From Flavobacterium xanthum (GTDB taxonomy: Bacteria; Bacteroidota; Bacteroidia; Flavobacteriales; Flavobacteriaceae), in assembly GCF_900142695.1 (NCBI RefSeq), contig NZ_FRBU01000015.1, positions 1-64,000 of the forward strand: a DNA stretch of 64,000 nt. The letters are read 5' to 3'. Shown in pieces: positions 44,928-54,456 of this stretch. Under the pieces are notes generated by a model. The model was given only the letters and a program-made list of their open reading frames with translations. It was not told the origin of the DNA and searched no databases. The translations under genes were made by a program, and so were the position numbers. How positions within the stretch are numbered: position 1 is the stretch's first letter; the number at the start of each line of letters is the position of its first letter.

Positions 44928-44957
44928 TTGATTTTTAATCAAAAAAGTATATTTTTG
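44928..44957 (+). promoter_or_regulatory. Promoter of the unknown membrane gene
   Basis: TTG at 44928-44930, 19-bp gap, TATTTTTG at 44950-44957, which fits the Bacteroidota promoter. The palindrome TTGATT-TTT-AATCAA (44928-44942) overlaps the -33 element. The leader is about 15 bp. Confidence 0.5.
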
Positions 44958-44977
44958 TTCAAAATTTTTACATCAAA

Positions 44978-45499
44978 ATGGACTCAACAAAAATCATAGA
45001 AATTCTAGCTTATACAATACCTTCGCTAATAACCGGTAGCGTTGCCTATTTTTTATTTGACTCTTATTTTAAAGATCAGCAAAATACCAGACGCTGGTTA
45101 TTACAAAAGGAAGCTCAGAAAGAAGCTTTACCGCTGCGTTTGCAAGCATACGAACGCATGGCTTTGTATTTAGAACGCATCAATCTTACCAAATTATTGA
45201 TCCGCATAACTCCTCTTTCCCAAGATAAGAATGATTATGAGAATCTTATAATGGCGCAAATAGAGCAAGAATTTGAACATAATTCGACACAACAAATTTA
45301 CATGTCAGATGAATGCTGGACCATAATTGTAACTGCAAAAAATGCGACAATCCAAATGATACGTGCTGCAAATAGAAGTGACCGTGTGGATTCTGCTGAT
45401 AAGTTACGTGAAGTTCTATTGAATGATTTAATGGAAAAACAATCTCCAAGCAATGCAGCTTTGGCTTATATCAAAAACGAAGTGGGACAATTGTGGTAA
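44978..45499 (+). CDS. Unknown protein with one N-terminal membrane helix
   Basis: 173 residues. A membrane helix covers about residues 9-28 (AYTIPSLITGSVAYFLFDSY), then a charged helical soluble domain with LPLRLQAYERMALYLERI and a second helical stretch to the end. Most of it should lie in the cytoplasm. No catalytic motif seen. It has its own promoter and is divergent from the TauE gene. Not recognised by me beyond its likely conservation in Flavobacteriia. Confidence 0.8.
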   Translation: MDSTKIIEILAYTIPSLITGSVAYFLFDSYFKDQQNTRRWLLQKEAQKEALPLRLQAYERMALYLERINLTKLLIRITPLSQDKNDYENLIMAQIEQEFEHNSTQQIYMSDECWTIIVTAKNATIQMIRAANRSDRVDSADKLREVLLNDLMEKQSPSNAALAYIKNEVGQLW

Positions 45500-45572
45500 G
45501 CAATCCATTCTGCAAATTGAGATTTATTAAAGCATTTGTTACTCATTCTCAAAATCATTCTACTTTTTAAGA

Positions 45573-45665
45573 ATGCAATACCTTTATAATTCTGGAGAAG
45601 AGATCAATTCTGCCTTGCATTTTTATTTTCCACAGTTGGGATATTCCTACCTGTCCAAAAAATAA
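45573..45665 (+). pseudogene. Possible 30-codon gene remnant
   Basis: An ATG frame of 30 codons with gene-like composition (for example YNSGEEINSALHFYFP). No promoter or partner is visible and the fragment matches nothing I know. It may be the end of a lost gene or chance. Confidence 0.15.
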
Positions 45666-45687
45666 ATTCACGAATAGACAAACTAGA

Positions 45688-46815
45688 TTATTGTCTACTT
45701 TTATCATATAATTGACGCCCTAATTCAGCTAAGAAAGGAAGACTTACACTTTCATATTCATAAATGTCATCGTTAAAAACACCATCTTTATTTGCTAAAA
45801 TAGTCGCAGACAGCATAAATTCAACCTTGTTTTCTTGGTCAAGAATATAAGCACAATCAATCATGGTGCCATACGCAGTGCCCACTTTATTGTAAATTTT
45901 TATATTCGACGGAATGTTTGCCGTTGTATCTCCAAACATAAAAAATTTACAATAACCATCATAATAGGTAATCGGATCAAAGCCTGCATTTTTAGGTAGG
46001 TTTTGCATTGAAAATAGAATAAATGCTCTGTCTTTCTCTGTTATTTTAAAACGTTCTTCTTCTTTGAAAGCTTGAGGAAATACAATCCGTTTTAGTGTAT
46101 TGTGTAAGGTTTCTAATGGGTAGTAATTATTTTTAGAAAAGTCGAAAGGTGTATTTACTAATTTATCCTCCATATCACGATAACCCACTCCTTTTTTGAT
46201 ACCAAGGAGCGCTAAAGGAACGGGACTTTCATTGAGTTTTGAAGGAAAAACTTCGATCGTTTGGTCGTCTTTGTAGATTGTCGTTGATTTTACTAAAGGG
46301 TTTCTCGAGTCTGGAGCTGAAAGACGGTGGCTTAATCTAAAAGGAAACAGCCCTTTTTCTTTCATCTTTTGGTTTACAAAATCAAAACCAATGAATTCAA
46401 GTAAATTTGTACTGGCTACATTATCGCTCACAGCAAAAACTTTTGAAATTTCTTCAGAAAATTTTATTTTATCTGTGTTCCCTTCTATCGTATATGAGGT
46501 ATTAATAGAAGTATTAGGGATTGTATTCAATTTTTCCAAAGCCAAAACTGCAATAGGAAATTTTACTGTGCTCGCTGGATAAAAGTAAGTTTTAGCGTTT
46601 AAATGATACGTGTAATCCTTAAATGAAATTGCTCCCTTTTTATCTCTTACAATCTGAGTGTAGATAATTTGAAGCTCATATTGCTTTGGATTTTCCATCA
46701 CCCTTTTTATGTTAGGATTATCGGAGGCCAATGTCTTTTTTAACAGGTCATTTTGCATACTACAACTAAATGTCGATAGTACTAAAAAAGCAAAAATATA
46801 TTTTTTTATAACCAT
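45688..46815 (-). CDS. Serine hydrolase lipoprotein, class A beta-lactamase fold
   Basis: 375 residues. A signal peptide ends at a Cys (STFSC, Cys18), so it is probably a lipoprotein. The SxxK is Ser82-Thr-Val-Lys85, the SDN motif is Ser130-Asp-Asn132, and the third motif reads KVGTAYG where KTG is usual. The fold is beta-lactamase/PBP-like. Wall peptide cleavage or simple esterase action is more likely than antibiotic hydrolysis, but sequence cannot decide. No resistance regulator lies nearby. Confidence 0.85.
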   Translation of the reverse strand: MVIKKYIFAFLVLSTFSCSMQNDLLKKTLASDNPNIKRVMENPKQYELQIIYTQIVRDKKGAISFKDYTYHLNAKTYFYPASTVKFPIAVLALEKLNTIPNTSINTSYTIEGNTDKIKFSEEISKVFAVSDNVASTNLLEFIGFDFVNQKMKEKGLFPFRLSHRLSAPDSRNPLVKSTTIYKDDQTIEVFPSKLNESPVPLALLGIKKGVGYRDMEDKLVNTPFDFSKNNYYPLETLHNTLKRIVFPQAFKEEERFKITEKDRAFILFSMQNLPKNAGFDPITYYDGYCKFFMFGDTTANIPSNIKIYNKVGTAYGTMIDCAYILDQENKVEFMLSATILANKDGVFNDDIYEYESVSLPFLAELGRQLYDKSRQ

Positions 46816-47037
46816 CTTATTTTTCTTATTTGAATTGATATTCTTGCGCTATAAATAAGATTCTGCGTGCTATTAGCTGCTAAATTAAATACTTTTACTT
46901 CAAATAGAGCAACACCATTACTATTTTAAAATACTATGTAAACCTCTTTATATCCTTTCTATCCGTTATTTTAAATTTTAGCAGCGCCGCTTTAAATTAC
47001 ATGCACCACTGCGAGGAAATAGCTTCAAAAAACATAG

Positions 47038-49101
47038 CTATTCTTTTAGCAAACGCTGTAACTGAAATTGTTCTGCTTCATTTAAGTCAGGAACTATTTT
47101 TTCCAAAGCAAATCTCATTTCTGGATTTTTTAATAATTTTCTAATGGTATCTCTTCCAAATTTAGAAAATTGCCACATGTGATGTGTAGTTGCATTTACA
47201 AGATTTTTCAAAACAATATCATTAATTATTTTGAAAGCAAGCAATTTATCCAAAGCATTTTGTCTGGTATTCGCCTCGTAATTTATAGATGAATACTCTA
47301 TTAATTCATTGACCAATGTTTCTTTCTCTCTAGTATAATTAGGTGTTGATAAAGCGAGTGTTAACCACAAAGTCTTTAAATTATAATCATTAAAACCCAT
47401 CCAAGTTTTGGATTGATCTAAATATTTAAAACGCTTTTCTGGAAAATTATTCCATAAATTATATAACGCCAGTTCTTGTGTTTGATATGATTTGTCCTCT
47501 AATAAAGTTTCATAATGCACTCTGAAACTTTCAGGAATTTCATTTACTGTTCCCGCAATTGTTTGACGTAATTGCACATTTTTAGTTTCTAAAGCTAAAA
47601 TAAAAAAACTCTCTTTATCTTCCCATTTTTCATTTTTTAATTGATTTAGAATCGCTTCTTTCACCGAAAAATAAACGTCAGATTCCATTATTTTTTTAAA
47701 AAAATCCTTTTTATCTAACAACGGTTTATTTTTTAATTTTTCTACCGCAAACAAGACCTGAATTGATTTGTTTTTTAACAATAAAATATTAGCTTGTTGG
47801 GTATTAAAAACAGTAGTTTCAAGCCATACTTTACTAAAATTATCCAAATCATAATTTGATACTTTCTTAATTTCAGTAAAAAAATCATTGGTATTCACAC
47901 TCTGAAACGCATGTTTTTTCAAATAGTTTTTGACCGCTTTTTTAAACGCCTTATCGCCTATTTCCTCGTGTAAACTAAATAAAGCCCAAGCACCTTTTTG
48001 ATAAAATGTCAATGAACTTGCTTTTGCATTCAGAACAGGAATCGGGTCCGTACGAGAGGCAAATTTTAATTGTTGTGCCGACTCATATAATTTGGAATAG
48101 AAATAATCTTCACCATAGATTTCTTTTTCGGCAAGCAGTGCATAATACGTAGCAAAACCCTCCTGCAACCAATGGTGTTTACTATTTTCGGAAGTGACTA
48201 AATTTCCAAACCATTGGTGTGCTAATTCATGTGCATTGACATTGGTGTAGCTTCTGTCTTCAAATCCTGTTGAATTGACTACAAAACGCGTGTTGAAAAG
48301 CGTTGCTGATGTATTTTCCATTCCAGCATATAGAAAATCTCGAACAGGTGCTTGTTTGTATATTTCCCAAGGATACTTCACTCCTATTTCATTTTCTAAA
48401 AAATCAAACATTCTTTTTGAATCACGATAGGTTGGTTCAAATTTAGTTGCATCTTTTGGTTCCAAATACATTTCTAAATGAATTCCCGACTTTGATTTTT
48501 GTACATTTTTTTCAAATTTTCCAATGGCAAGCATCAATAAATAAGAACTCATTGGTTTTTGCATACGGTAGTTCCAAACGGAAAGTCCATTCAATTCCGA
48601 CTTAAATTGCAACGTACCATTTGAAATTACCTGATAGTCTTTATCAAATACGATGTTCATATTAAAAACTACTTTTTCATTCACATCATCAAAACTTGGA
48701 AACCAATGACTCGTATATTTCCCTTGTCCTTGTGTCCAAATTTGTACATTATCATTTGCTTCTGAACCAATGAAATACATTGTTTGTTTTGGCTTTGCCA
48801 AATACTGAAAAGTCAAGTTGTTTTTTCCCTTTTCAAAGGAGAAAATAAGTTGTAATTGCTTTTGGGTATTTTTAAAATCGATTGGTTTTCCGTTCAGCAT
48901 AACATCAAAAAATTCCATGTTTTGTGCATCAATTTTAATAGTATCTATGGATTGTAACACTTCAAAATTATATCTGACATCTCCTGACACAGTTTTTTCA
49001 ATTGGATTTATTGCAATTCTACCCAAAACCGATTTAAAATCAACAAATTGGGTTTGTTGGGCAAATGTGAATGTGGAAATAAAAAGGAATAGGTATTTCA
49101 T
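47038..49101 (-). CDS. Secreted M1-family aminopeptidase
   Basis: 687 residues with a cleavable signal peptide (starts MKYLFLFISTFTFAQ). The zinc motif HELAHQWFGN with the third ligand Glu in WLQEGFATYY, and the substrate motif YAGMENTSA, are intact, so it is likely active. The C-terminal 250 residues are HEAT-like helices. I chose ATG 49101 over the longer frame because the extra ten residues precede the signal peptide. It is divergent from the Dph6-like gene. Confidence 0.92.
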   Translation of the reverse strand: MKYLFLFISTFTFAQQTQFVDFKSVLGRIAINPIEKTVSGDVRYNFEVLQSIDTIKIDAQNMEFFDVMLNGKPIDFKNTQKQLQLIFSFEKGKNNLTFQYLAKPKQTMYFIGSEANDNVQIWTQGQGKYTSHWFPSFDDVNEKVVFNMNIVFDKDYQVISNGTLQFKSELNGLSVWNYRMQKPMSSYLLMLAIGKFEKNVQKSKSGIHLEMYLEPKDATKFEPTYRDSKRMFDFLENEIGVKYPWEIYKQAPVRDFLYAGMENTSATLFNTRFVVNSTGFEDRSYTNVNAHELAHQWFGNLVTSENSKHHWLQEGFATYYALLAEKEIYGEDYFYSKLYESAQQLKFASRTDPIPVLNAKASSLTFYQKGAWALFSLHEEIGDKAFKKAVKNYLKKHAFQSVNTNDFFTEIKKVSNYDLDNFSKVWLETTVFNTQQANILLLKNKSIQVLFAVEKLKNKPLLDKKDFFKKIMESDVYFSVKEAILNQLKNEKWEDKESFFILALETKNVQLRQTIAGTVNEIPESFRVHYETLLEDKSYQTQELALYNLWNNFPEKRFKYLDQSKTWMGFNDYNLKTLWLTLALSTPNYTREKETLVNELIEYSSINYEANTRQNALDKLLAFKIINDIVLKNLVNATTHHMWQFSKFGRDTIRKLLKNPEMRFALEKIVPDLNEAEQFQLQRLLKE

Positions 49102-49128
49102 TACTAACATATTTAATGATGCGATTTC

Positions 49129-49136
49129 CAAAGTTA
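49129..49136 (-). promoter_or_regulatory. Predicted -7 element of the M1 peptidase, TAACTTTG
   Basis: Minus-strand exact TAnnTTTG match, 27 bp upstream of the chosen start codon. It supports the ATG at 49101, since the longer frame would start at or upstream of this element. Confidence 0.5.
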
Positions 49137-49161
49137 CAAAGGTTTCCCCAACTAATCCGGC

Positions 49162-49169
49162 TAATTTTG
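49162..49169 (+). promoter_or_regulatory. Predicted -7 element of the Dph6-like gene, TAATTTTG
   Basis: Exact TAnnTTTG match, 36 bp upstream of the TTG start at 49206. Confidence 0.45.
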
Positions 49170-49205
49170 TAAGTTTACCTCCAGAAAACTATAAGTCAAA
49201 CTACA

Positions 49206-49943
49206 TTGAAAAAGAAAGCACTATTTAATTGGAGCAGTGGAAAAGATTCTGCGCTGGCCTTATATAAAACCTTACAAAATCCAGAAATTGAAATCTCTTG
49301 TTTATTAACCAGTGTAAACCAACAGCATCAACGTGTTTCTATGCATGGAGTTAGAGTTGAATTATTACAACAACAAGCCCAAAGCATTGGATTACCGCTT
49401 GAAATCATGCAAATTCCTGAAATGCCAACTATGGAAGCCTACGAAGATGTGATGCGAAAAACATTGGCAAAACTAAAAAATCATGGTGTCACTCATTCTA
49501 TTTTTGGAGATATTTTTCTGGAAGATTTGCGTAAATACCGTGAAGATAAATTAGCCGAAATAGGTTTCGAAGGCATTTTTCCACTTTGGAAAACCCCAAC
49601 CCACGAAATCATTCAGGAATTTATACGTTTAGGTTTTAAAACAATTGTGGTTTGTGTGAACGAACGCCATTTGGATAAAAGCTTCGTAGGTCGCGTTATC
49701 GATGAGGATTTCCTAAATGATTTACCAGAAAATGTAGATGTTTGTGGCGAAAATGGCGAATTCCACACCTTCACTTTTGACGGTCCCATTTTCTCCAAAC
49801 CTATCAAATTTGAAATTGGAGAAGTTGTGTATCGAAAATATGAAAAACCAGAAAAAGAAGATTCATCCGATACTGCTTGTGATACAAGTGCATCCGATGT
49901 GTTTGATTTTGGGTTTTGGTATTGTGATTTGGTTAGTAAATGA
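49206..49943 (+). CDS. Dph6-like adenine-nucleotide alpha hydrolase
   Basis: 245 residues of the PP-loop ATPase fold, the domain of eukaryotic diphthine-ammonia ligase. The PP-loop is WSSGKDSALAL (Ser10 to Ser15), and the conserved FGDIFLEDLRKYRE follows. Bacteria do not make diphthamide, so its real role differs and is unknown. There is no ATG in the frame near the start; a TTG at 49206 (then KKKALFNW) is the only sensible start, 36 bp behind an exact -7 element. Confidence 0.85.
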   Translation: MKKKALFNWSSGKDSALALYKTLQNPEIEISCLLTSVNQQHQRVSMHGVRVELLQQQAQSIGLPLEIMQIPEMPTMEAYEDVMRKTLAKLKNHGVTHSIFGDIFLEDLRKYREDKLAEIGFEGIFPLWKTPTHEIIQEFIRLGFKTIVVCVNERHLDKSFVGRVIDEDFLNDLPENVDVCGENGEFHTFTFDGPIFSKPIKFEIGEVVYRKYEKPEKEDSSDTACDTSASDVFDFGFWYCDLVSK

Positions 49944-49944
49944 T

Positions 49945-49982
49945 TTAAAAAAAACTCCGAAATCAATAAGACAACGGAGTTC
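49945..49982. terminator. Two-way terminator between Dph6-like and aminopeptidase P
   Basis: AACTCCG (49953-49959) pairs with CGGAGTT (49975-49981) across a 15-bp loop. An A-run precedes it, so it ends the aminopeptidase P transcript on the minus strand and may also stop the Dph6-like transcript. Confidence 0.65.
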
Positions 49983-50007
49983 TATTTGTAAAGAATAGTA
50001 AAATATA

Positions 50008-51492
50008 CTAATCTAAACTTGGTACAGAAAAAGTATCTAAAACACTTTTTTCACTCATAAGTGCTTCAATTTCATTTGATTTTCTTGGTGCTTCCGATGA
50101 TAAATTTACCGGTCCATTTGTTGTAATTAAAATATCATCTTCAATTCGTACCGCAATTCCCCACCATTTTTTATCACAATCACTACCTATTGGAATGTAA
50201 ATTCCAGGCTCTACGGTCACGACCATATCTGCTTCAAAAACAGTATACAAACCCGGATCGTGAACATCTAAACCAATATGATGCGAAGTTCCGTGAGGAA
50301 AATATTTTCTGGATTCTTGTTCCGTTTTAACAATTCCTAGTTTCACTAAGCCAACACTGATTATTTTGCGTGCAACAACATCCGGCGCATTAAAACTATT
50401 CCCCACTTTTGCAGCAGCAATACCAGCTTCTTGAGCGTCGTAAACTAAATCATAAATTTGTTTTTGCTCCGTAGAAAATTTTCCGTTAGCTGGAATGGTT
50501 CGGGTTACATCAGCAGTGTAGCCATGATATTCAGCTCCTAAATCCATTAAAACTAACTCGTTTTCGACTTTCATTTTGCTGTTTTCAATATAATGCAATA
50601 CGCAACCGTTATTTCCTGCGCCCACGATTGATGGATAACCCTCAAACTCACTGCCGTACTTTTTGTATACAAATTCATGAATTCCCTGTATTTCCGTTTC
50701 CGACATTCCGGGATGCATCGCTTTCATGATTTCACGTTGTCCCATTGCCGAAATCCGAACCGCTTTAGTCAATAAAACCAACTCTTCTTTGGATTTTTTC
50801 TCGCGCAGACTCGCCATAAATGTCAAAATCGATTTGGTATTTATTGTAGCCTTTTTTGAAGTGACACTTTTTTTAGTGTTCATTTCGTTTTGCACATTCA
50901 AATCCATTTGTGGTCTCTCTTTTTCGCTGTAGCCAATTTGAGATTTAAAAGCACTAATTAATTTATATAAATCGGCTTTTTCATTTTTCGAATTTCGAGT
51001 GTCTTCTTCAAATTCCTTAAAGAAAACAGTATCAAAATTTGCATAATCAATCCCCGAATTTAAAAACGCCGCTCCATTCAAAGCATTATCAAAACCCAAC
51101 TCTTTTTTGGCGCCCTCCGTTCCTAAGCGGACTCCTGTCCATTGCTCTGCTCTTGGATTTTTTTCCTGAACATAGAGCAATTCATTGAATGACTTTCCGT
51201 CTGTATTGGTTTTATTATTCGAAAAAACAACTAGCACTGAATTAGGTTCTTTGTATCCTGTTAAATAATAAAAATCCGGATCTTGATGGTAGATAAAATC
51301 CACATCATTGGCTCGGTTCCGAATAGGATTACTAAAAAATACCGCCACACTATTCTGAGGCATTTTGGCACGCAAGGCTTCTCTGCGTTCTTTATGGAAT
51401 TGAGCCGACAAATAATCGTTTGGATTTCCGTTTTGCGCTATGGAGACACAAACAAAAAAGACAGTAAAAACAAAAGAAAGTTTTAAATTCAT
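50008..51492 (-). CDS. Secreted aminopeptidase P-type Xaa-Pro peptidase
   Basis: 494 residues with a signal peptide ending near IAQNGNP. Two domains: the N-terminal creatinase-like domain and the C-terminal pita-bread metallopeptidase with the metal ligands in LMDLGAEYHGYTADVTRT, HGTSHHIGLDVHD, VTVEPGIYI and VRIEDD. It removes N-terminal residues before proline. Unlike E. coli PepP it is exported. It converges on the Dph6-like gene. Confidence 0.92.
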   Translation of the reverse strand: MNLKLSFVFTVFFVCVSIAQNGNPNDYLSAQFHKERREALRAKMPQNSVAVFFSNPIRNRANDVDFIYHQDPDFYYLTGYKEPNSVLVVFSNNKTNTDGKSFNELLYVQEKNPRAEQWTGVRLGTEGAKKELGFDNALNGAAFLNSGIDYANFDTVFFKEFEEDTRNSKNEKADLYKLISAFKSQIGYSEKERPQMDLNVQNEMNTKKSVTSKKATINTKSILTFMASLREKKSKEELVLLTKAVRISAMGQREIMKAMHPGMSETEIQGIHEFVYKKYGSEFEGYPSIVGAGNNGCVLHYIENSKMKVENELVLMDLGAEYHGYTADVTRTIPANGKFSTEQKQIYDLVYDAQEAGIAAAKVGNSFNAPDVVARKIISVGLVKLGIVKTEQESRKYFPHGTSHHIGLDVHDPGLYTVFEADMVVTVEPGIYIPIGSDCDKKWWGIAVRIEDDILITTNGPVNLSSEAPRKSNEIEALMSEKSVLDTFSVPSLD

Positions 51493-51896
51493 AGCGCTAC
51501 ATTTTAGGGTTTTGCAAAATAAATAAAAGATTTTGATAGCATTAATTAGTACGTAAATATAATTTTTTTGTGCGTACCAACTATTTTTTTATTGAAAGAC
51601 TGATTCTTCTATTCGATTGAAAATAGAAAAAGAGCACCAGAAGTTTTTACAACTTCTGAATACTCTTTGACAAAAGTGCTTCATAATCCTAAAATTAACC
51701 AAATCTAAACCTTATGAAAATGTTTTAATAAGCACTTATAATTTACTTTTTAACTAAAATTATAAAACAGTATTTGACTTCGGTTATATATATTTTATAG
51801 ATGCTACTTCTTGCAATAGGTTGCGTCAAATTTTAACTATTTTTTTCTAAAGCTAAAATAGAGTCTTAAAAATCTTTGTTTAAACTCCAAAAAAAT
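51493..51896. other. Gene-free stretch with one hairpin
   Basis: No credible gene between the aminopeptidase P start and DUF1697 gene. A hairpin at 51628-51668 (CAGAAGT against ACTTCTG with AAAGAG/CTCTTT outer pairs) could fold in either direction. The rest is AT-rich. Confidence 0.5.
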
Positions 51897-51954
51897 ACCG
51901 CTAATTCGCAAATTTAAGATGGATTATACCATTTATAATTTGCAAATTAGTGGT
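51897..51954. repeat. Inverted repeat, copy 2 of the dispersed pair
   Basis: The arms 51897-51914 and 51937-51954 match in 16 of 18 positions around 22 bp. The left arm is identical to the word found at 19253-19270 read on the other strand, so this element occurs in two places 32 kb apart. It lies 21 bp past the DUF1697 stop codon. Confidence 0.75.
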
Positions 51955-51975
51955 TGAACCGGACTAGAAGTCTTA

Positions 51976-52521
51976 TTATCGTTCTTCGTACATTTTCAGC
52001 AATTGTGTCACTGTATTCCAATTTCGGATTGTTGCAATAACATTCAGTTTTTTCTCGATGTATTTTTGATCAAATCTGGTCTTTCCGGCGCCAACAGCAT
52101 ATTTTATAAAGATTTTGTTACCATCAATACTTGCTTCATCTGGTTTGAATTGGCTAATTTTCAAATCATTCATACTCGTACTTTGCAACGTGGTCGAAAT
52201 AAAAGCCACATACAACTTCTTTGTATCAATATCTTTTTCCTTCAAAAATGAATTCTTTTTGAAACAAGCTTCTAAATCCTCTTTTTTAATAACAACAACA
52301 GGCACTTCATATCCAAAAATCTTAAAAATTTCCTGTTTTATTTTGAATCCAACGGCAGCTCCATTTTCTTCTTCGGTATCCACAAAAACATTTCCGGATT
52401 GAATATACGTTTGCACATTTTGAAAACCAATGGTTTCCAAAGTCGTTTTTAGGGCTTCCATTTTTATCATACTGTGACCAGAAACGTTGATGCCACGAAG
52501 TAATGCGAGATGAGTTGTCAT
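51976..52521 (-). CDS. DUF1697 family protein
   Basis: 181 residues. The start THLALLRGINVSGHSMIKMEAL and the YIQSGNVFVDT block are family marks of DUF1697, a small alpha/beta cytoplasmic protein family of unknown function. It is flanked by the inverted repeat and the broken Yip1 gene. Confidence 0.9.
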   Translation of the reverse strand: MTTHLALLRGINVSGHSMIKMEALKTTLETIGFQNVQTYIQSGNVFVDTEEENGAAVGFKIKQEIFKIFGYEVPVVVIKKEDLEACFKKNSFLKEKDIDTKKLYVAFISTTLQSTSMNDLKISQFKPDEASIDGNKIFIKYAVGAGKTRFDQKYIEKKLNVIATIRNWNTVTQLLKMYEER

Positions 52522-52622
52522 TTGTTGAAATTTTATTTTTTGCGAAGGTATTGTGTTTAAAAAGATAAATACATATTTTATTATCAGTTCTTCTCAACTT
52601 AGTAATACTCATTTTAGGGTGA

Positions 52623-53276
52623 TTATTCGAATATTTTAATAATTAAGACCAAAACTAAAATAGCAAAAATTAGTACTATTACAGGAAATAATACATTTAA
52701 TATTGCTTTACCAATAGATAATTGCTGTACTTCAGCTATTCCAATTATGCACAATACAAGCGACCAAATTCCCAGTCCCGACTCTACAAAAAGCAGTAGA
52801 TACAAAATCACACTTTTAGTTGAAGCTAAATTGTATAAATCAGAATCTGATTGGAATAATTGATTTCCATATAACGCAAGCTGCGGAATCAGAAGTATTA
52901 AAATGAAAATAGAAGGAAAAAAAGCATAAGCTAAAACTCTTACTATAGATTGTGTATTTCCCTTTCCATTCAACCAAGCGCCAGTCCAGCTAATAAGCGC
53001 AGCATATAGATATTAGGAAATCCAGCCAAAAATACCACCAAAAATAACACAGACAGCGATGGTATTCCAAAGGGAAAAGTTATTTCCCATATTTTTCGTT
53101 GATGCTCTATCAAAAGTTCTTACAATACCAGCTAGAAATAATAAAATATACAAATGTTTCTCATATTTGTATTCATTTATAAATTGAAAAGCTGTTCGTG
53201 GAGCGATCATTAATTTTAGGAACAGCTCTTTCTCAGCGATTTTAATTCTTTCCGGTGGTTGTTCTGTTTCATTCAT
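52623..53276 (-). pseudogene. Yip1-family membrane protein gene broken by an in-frame stop
   Basis: Read without its internal stop, this is one frame of 218 codons: a charged N-terminus, then a membrane part with several helices typical of Yip1-domain proteins. A TAA at codon 88 (53013-53015) splits it into an 87-residue part and a 116-residue part with no frame change. The codons across the gap (YLYAALISWTGAW) continue the family pattern. In relatives I expect a Tyr at that point, so one base change TAT or TAC to TAA explains it. A sequencing error is the other possibility. Function of the intact protein is not known. Confidence 0.85.
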
Positions 53277-53702
53277 AGTATTATTGTCATTTTTTAATTG
53301 ATTATTTGTTCAGGCGCTGGAATAATCAAAAATAATATACTTCTTTCTTATTATAAAAGTACATCAGCAGCAGTTTATTTGTTAAAATTAGTCTCAAGAT
53401 TACATTTGTAATATATAGAGCTCATTGAACTGTTATATCAAAAAATAATTAGCTACTATCTTGTTTATAACACCTTACACTTGATAATACTACATTCTAA
53501 TAATTTTCGCACTTTATAATAAGTGTAAAAATTATCCACGACAATGCCTATTATTTTTTATCTTGGATTAATTTTGATTTTTCGTGGTTTCCAAATATAG
53601 TACTAATAAGTTTAAATTTTTATGTTACAATACTTTCCCAAAATTATTCCTAAATAAACGCACCTGTTTCCATTTTCCTGTAATCGCTTAAAAAAAATAA
53701 AA
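53277..53702. other. Gene-free stretch upstream of the Yip1 remnant
   Basis: About 430 AT-rich bp with no credible frame and no clear operator. The upstream promoter of the Yip1 gene should lie here, but I see no exact consensus. Confidence 0.5.
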
Positions 53703-53745
53703 AAAAGCCTCCAACAAAACATTGTTTTGGTGGAGGCTTTCACTA
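53703..53745 (-). terminator. Terminator behind the ohrR operon
   Basis: GCCTCCAACAAAAC pairs with GTTTTGGTGGAGGC with one mismatch; on the minus strand it runs into six T. It lies about 50 bp past the nitroreductase stop and closes the operon. Confidence 0.8.
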
Positions 53746-53792
53746 CTAAAATGCAACGTGAATTAGTAACAAATTGCAGTAGTTTAAAAATA

Positions 53793-54428
53793 TTATTTAA
53801 AGTCTAGTACAAATTCCTCTTTAGGTGTTCTCACTTTTTTCATTGGAGCAATCCAATCGTTTGGTGTATCGGCGTAGCCTACATACATTAGCGAAACACT
53901 TTTTAAACCTAATTTATCTAGTGCTAAGATTTCGTCAACCACGCTGTTATCAAAACCTTCCACTGGTGTGCTGTCTACTTTTAGTTCAGCGGCTTGCGCC
54001 AAAGAAAGTCCAAGAGCAATGTAGGTTTGTCTGGCAATGTGTGCGAAGTTTTCTTCAGCAGGTTGTGCGAGATATATTTTCTTAAGCATATCCGTATAGC
54101 TATTAAAACGCCCTTGTGGTAAACCGCGCTCTGCTGTAGTGTAATCGTATACTTTATCAATGCGCTCAGCCGTGTAACGATCCCATCCAGCAAAAATCAA
54201 AACATGAGAACAATCTCTCATGCACTCTGGATTCAGTGCTCCTTTAACCAGTTTTTCTTTTAGTTCTTGGTTTTCAACAACAAGCACTTGAAAAGGTTGT
54301 AATCCTGAAGAAGTAGGTGCCAAACGTGCCGCTTCTACAATTTTATCAATATCTTCTTTGCTTACTTTTTTGGTAGCATCGTATGCTTTTACAGCGTGTC
54401 TCCAGTTTAAATCTTCTAGTAAAGCCAT
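53793..54428 (-). CDS. NfsB-type nitroreductase / NAD(P)H oxidoreductase
   Basis: 211-residue FMN enzyme. The N-terminal WRHAVKAYDATKKVSKEDI and ARLAPTSSGLQPFQVLV bind FMN phosphate, and KSVSLMYVGYADTPNDW is a C-terminal family segment. It is the third gene of an operon with ohrR and ohr, 28 bp behind ohr. That context suggests a role in coping with organic peroxides or quinones. The natural electron acceptor is not known. Confidence 0.9.
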   Translation of the reverse strand: MALLEDLNWRHAVKAYDATKKVSKEDIDKIVEAARLAPTSSGLQPFQVLVVENQELKEKLVKGALNPECMRDCSHVLIFAGWDRYTAERIDKVYDYTTAERGLPQGRFNSYTDMLKKIYLAQPAEENFAHIARQTYIALGLSLAQAAELKVDSTPVEGFDNSVVDEILALDKLGLKSVSLMYVGYADTPNDWIAPMKKVRTPKEEFVLDFK

Positions 54429-54456
54429 TGTATATTTCTATTTTTTAATAAGTCAA

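Noticed and set aside
44928..44942. FNR box TTGATT-TTT-AATCAA
   Set aside because: The spacing between TTGAT and ATCAA is five, not four, and the palindrome is explained by the -33 TTG and chance AT content.
45688..46815. Antibiotic-resistance beta-lactamase
   Set aside because: The third motif is KVG, not KTG, and the gene has a chromosomal core context without a regulator; only serine hydrolase is supported.
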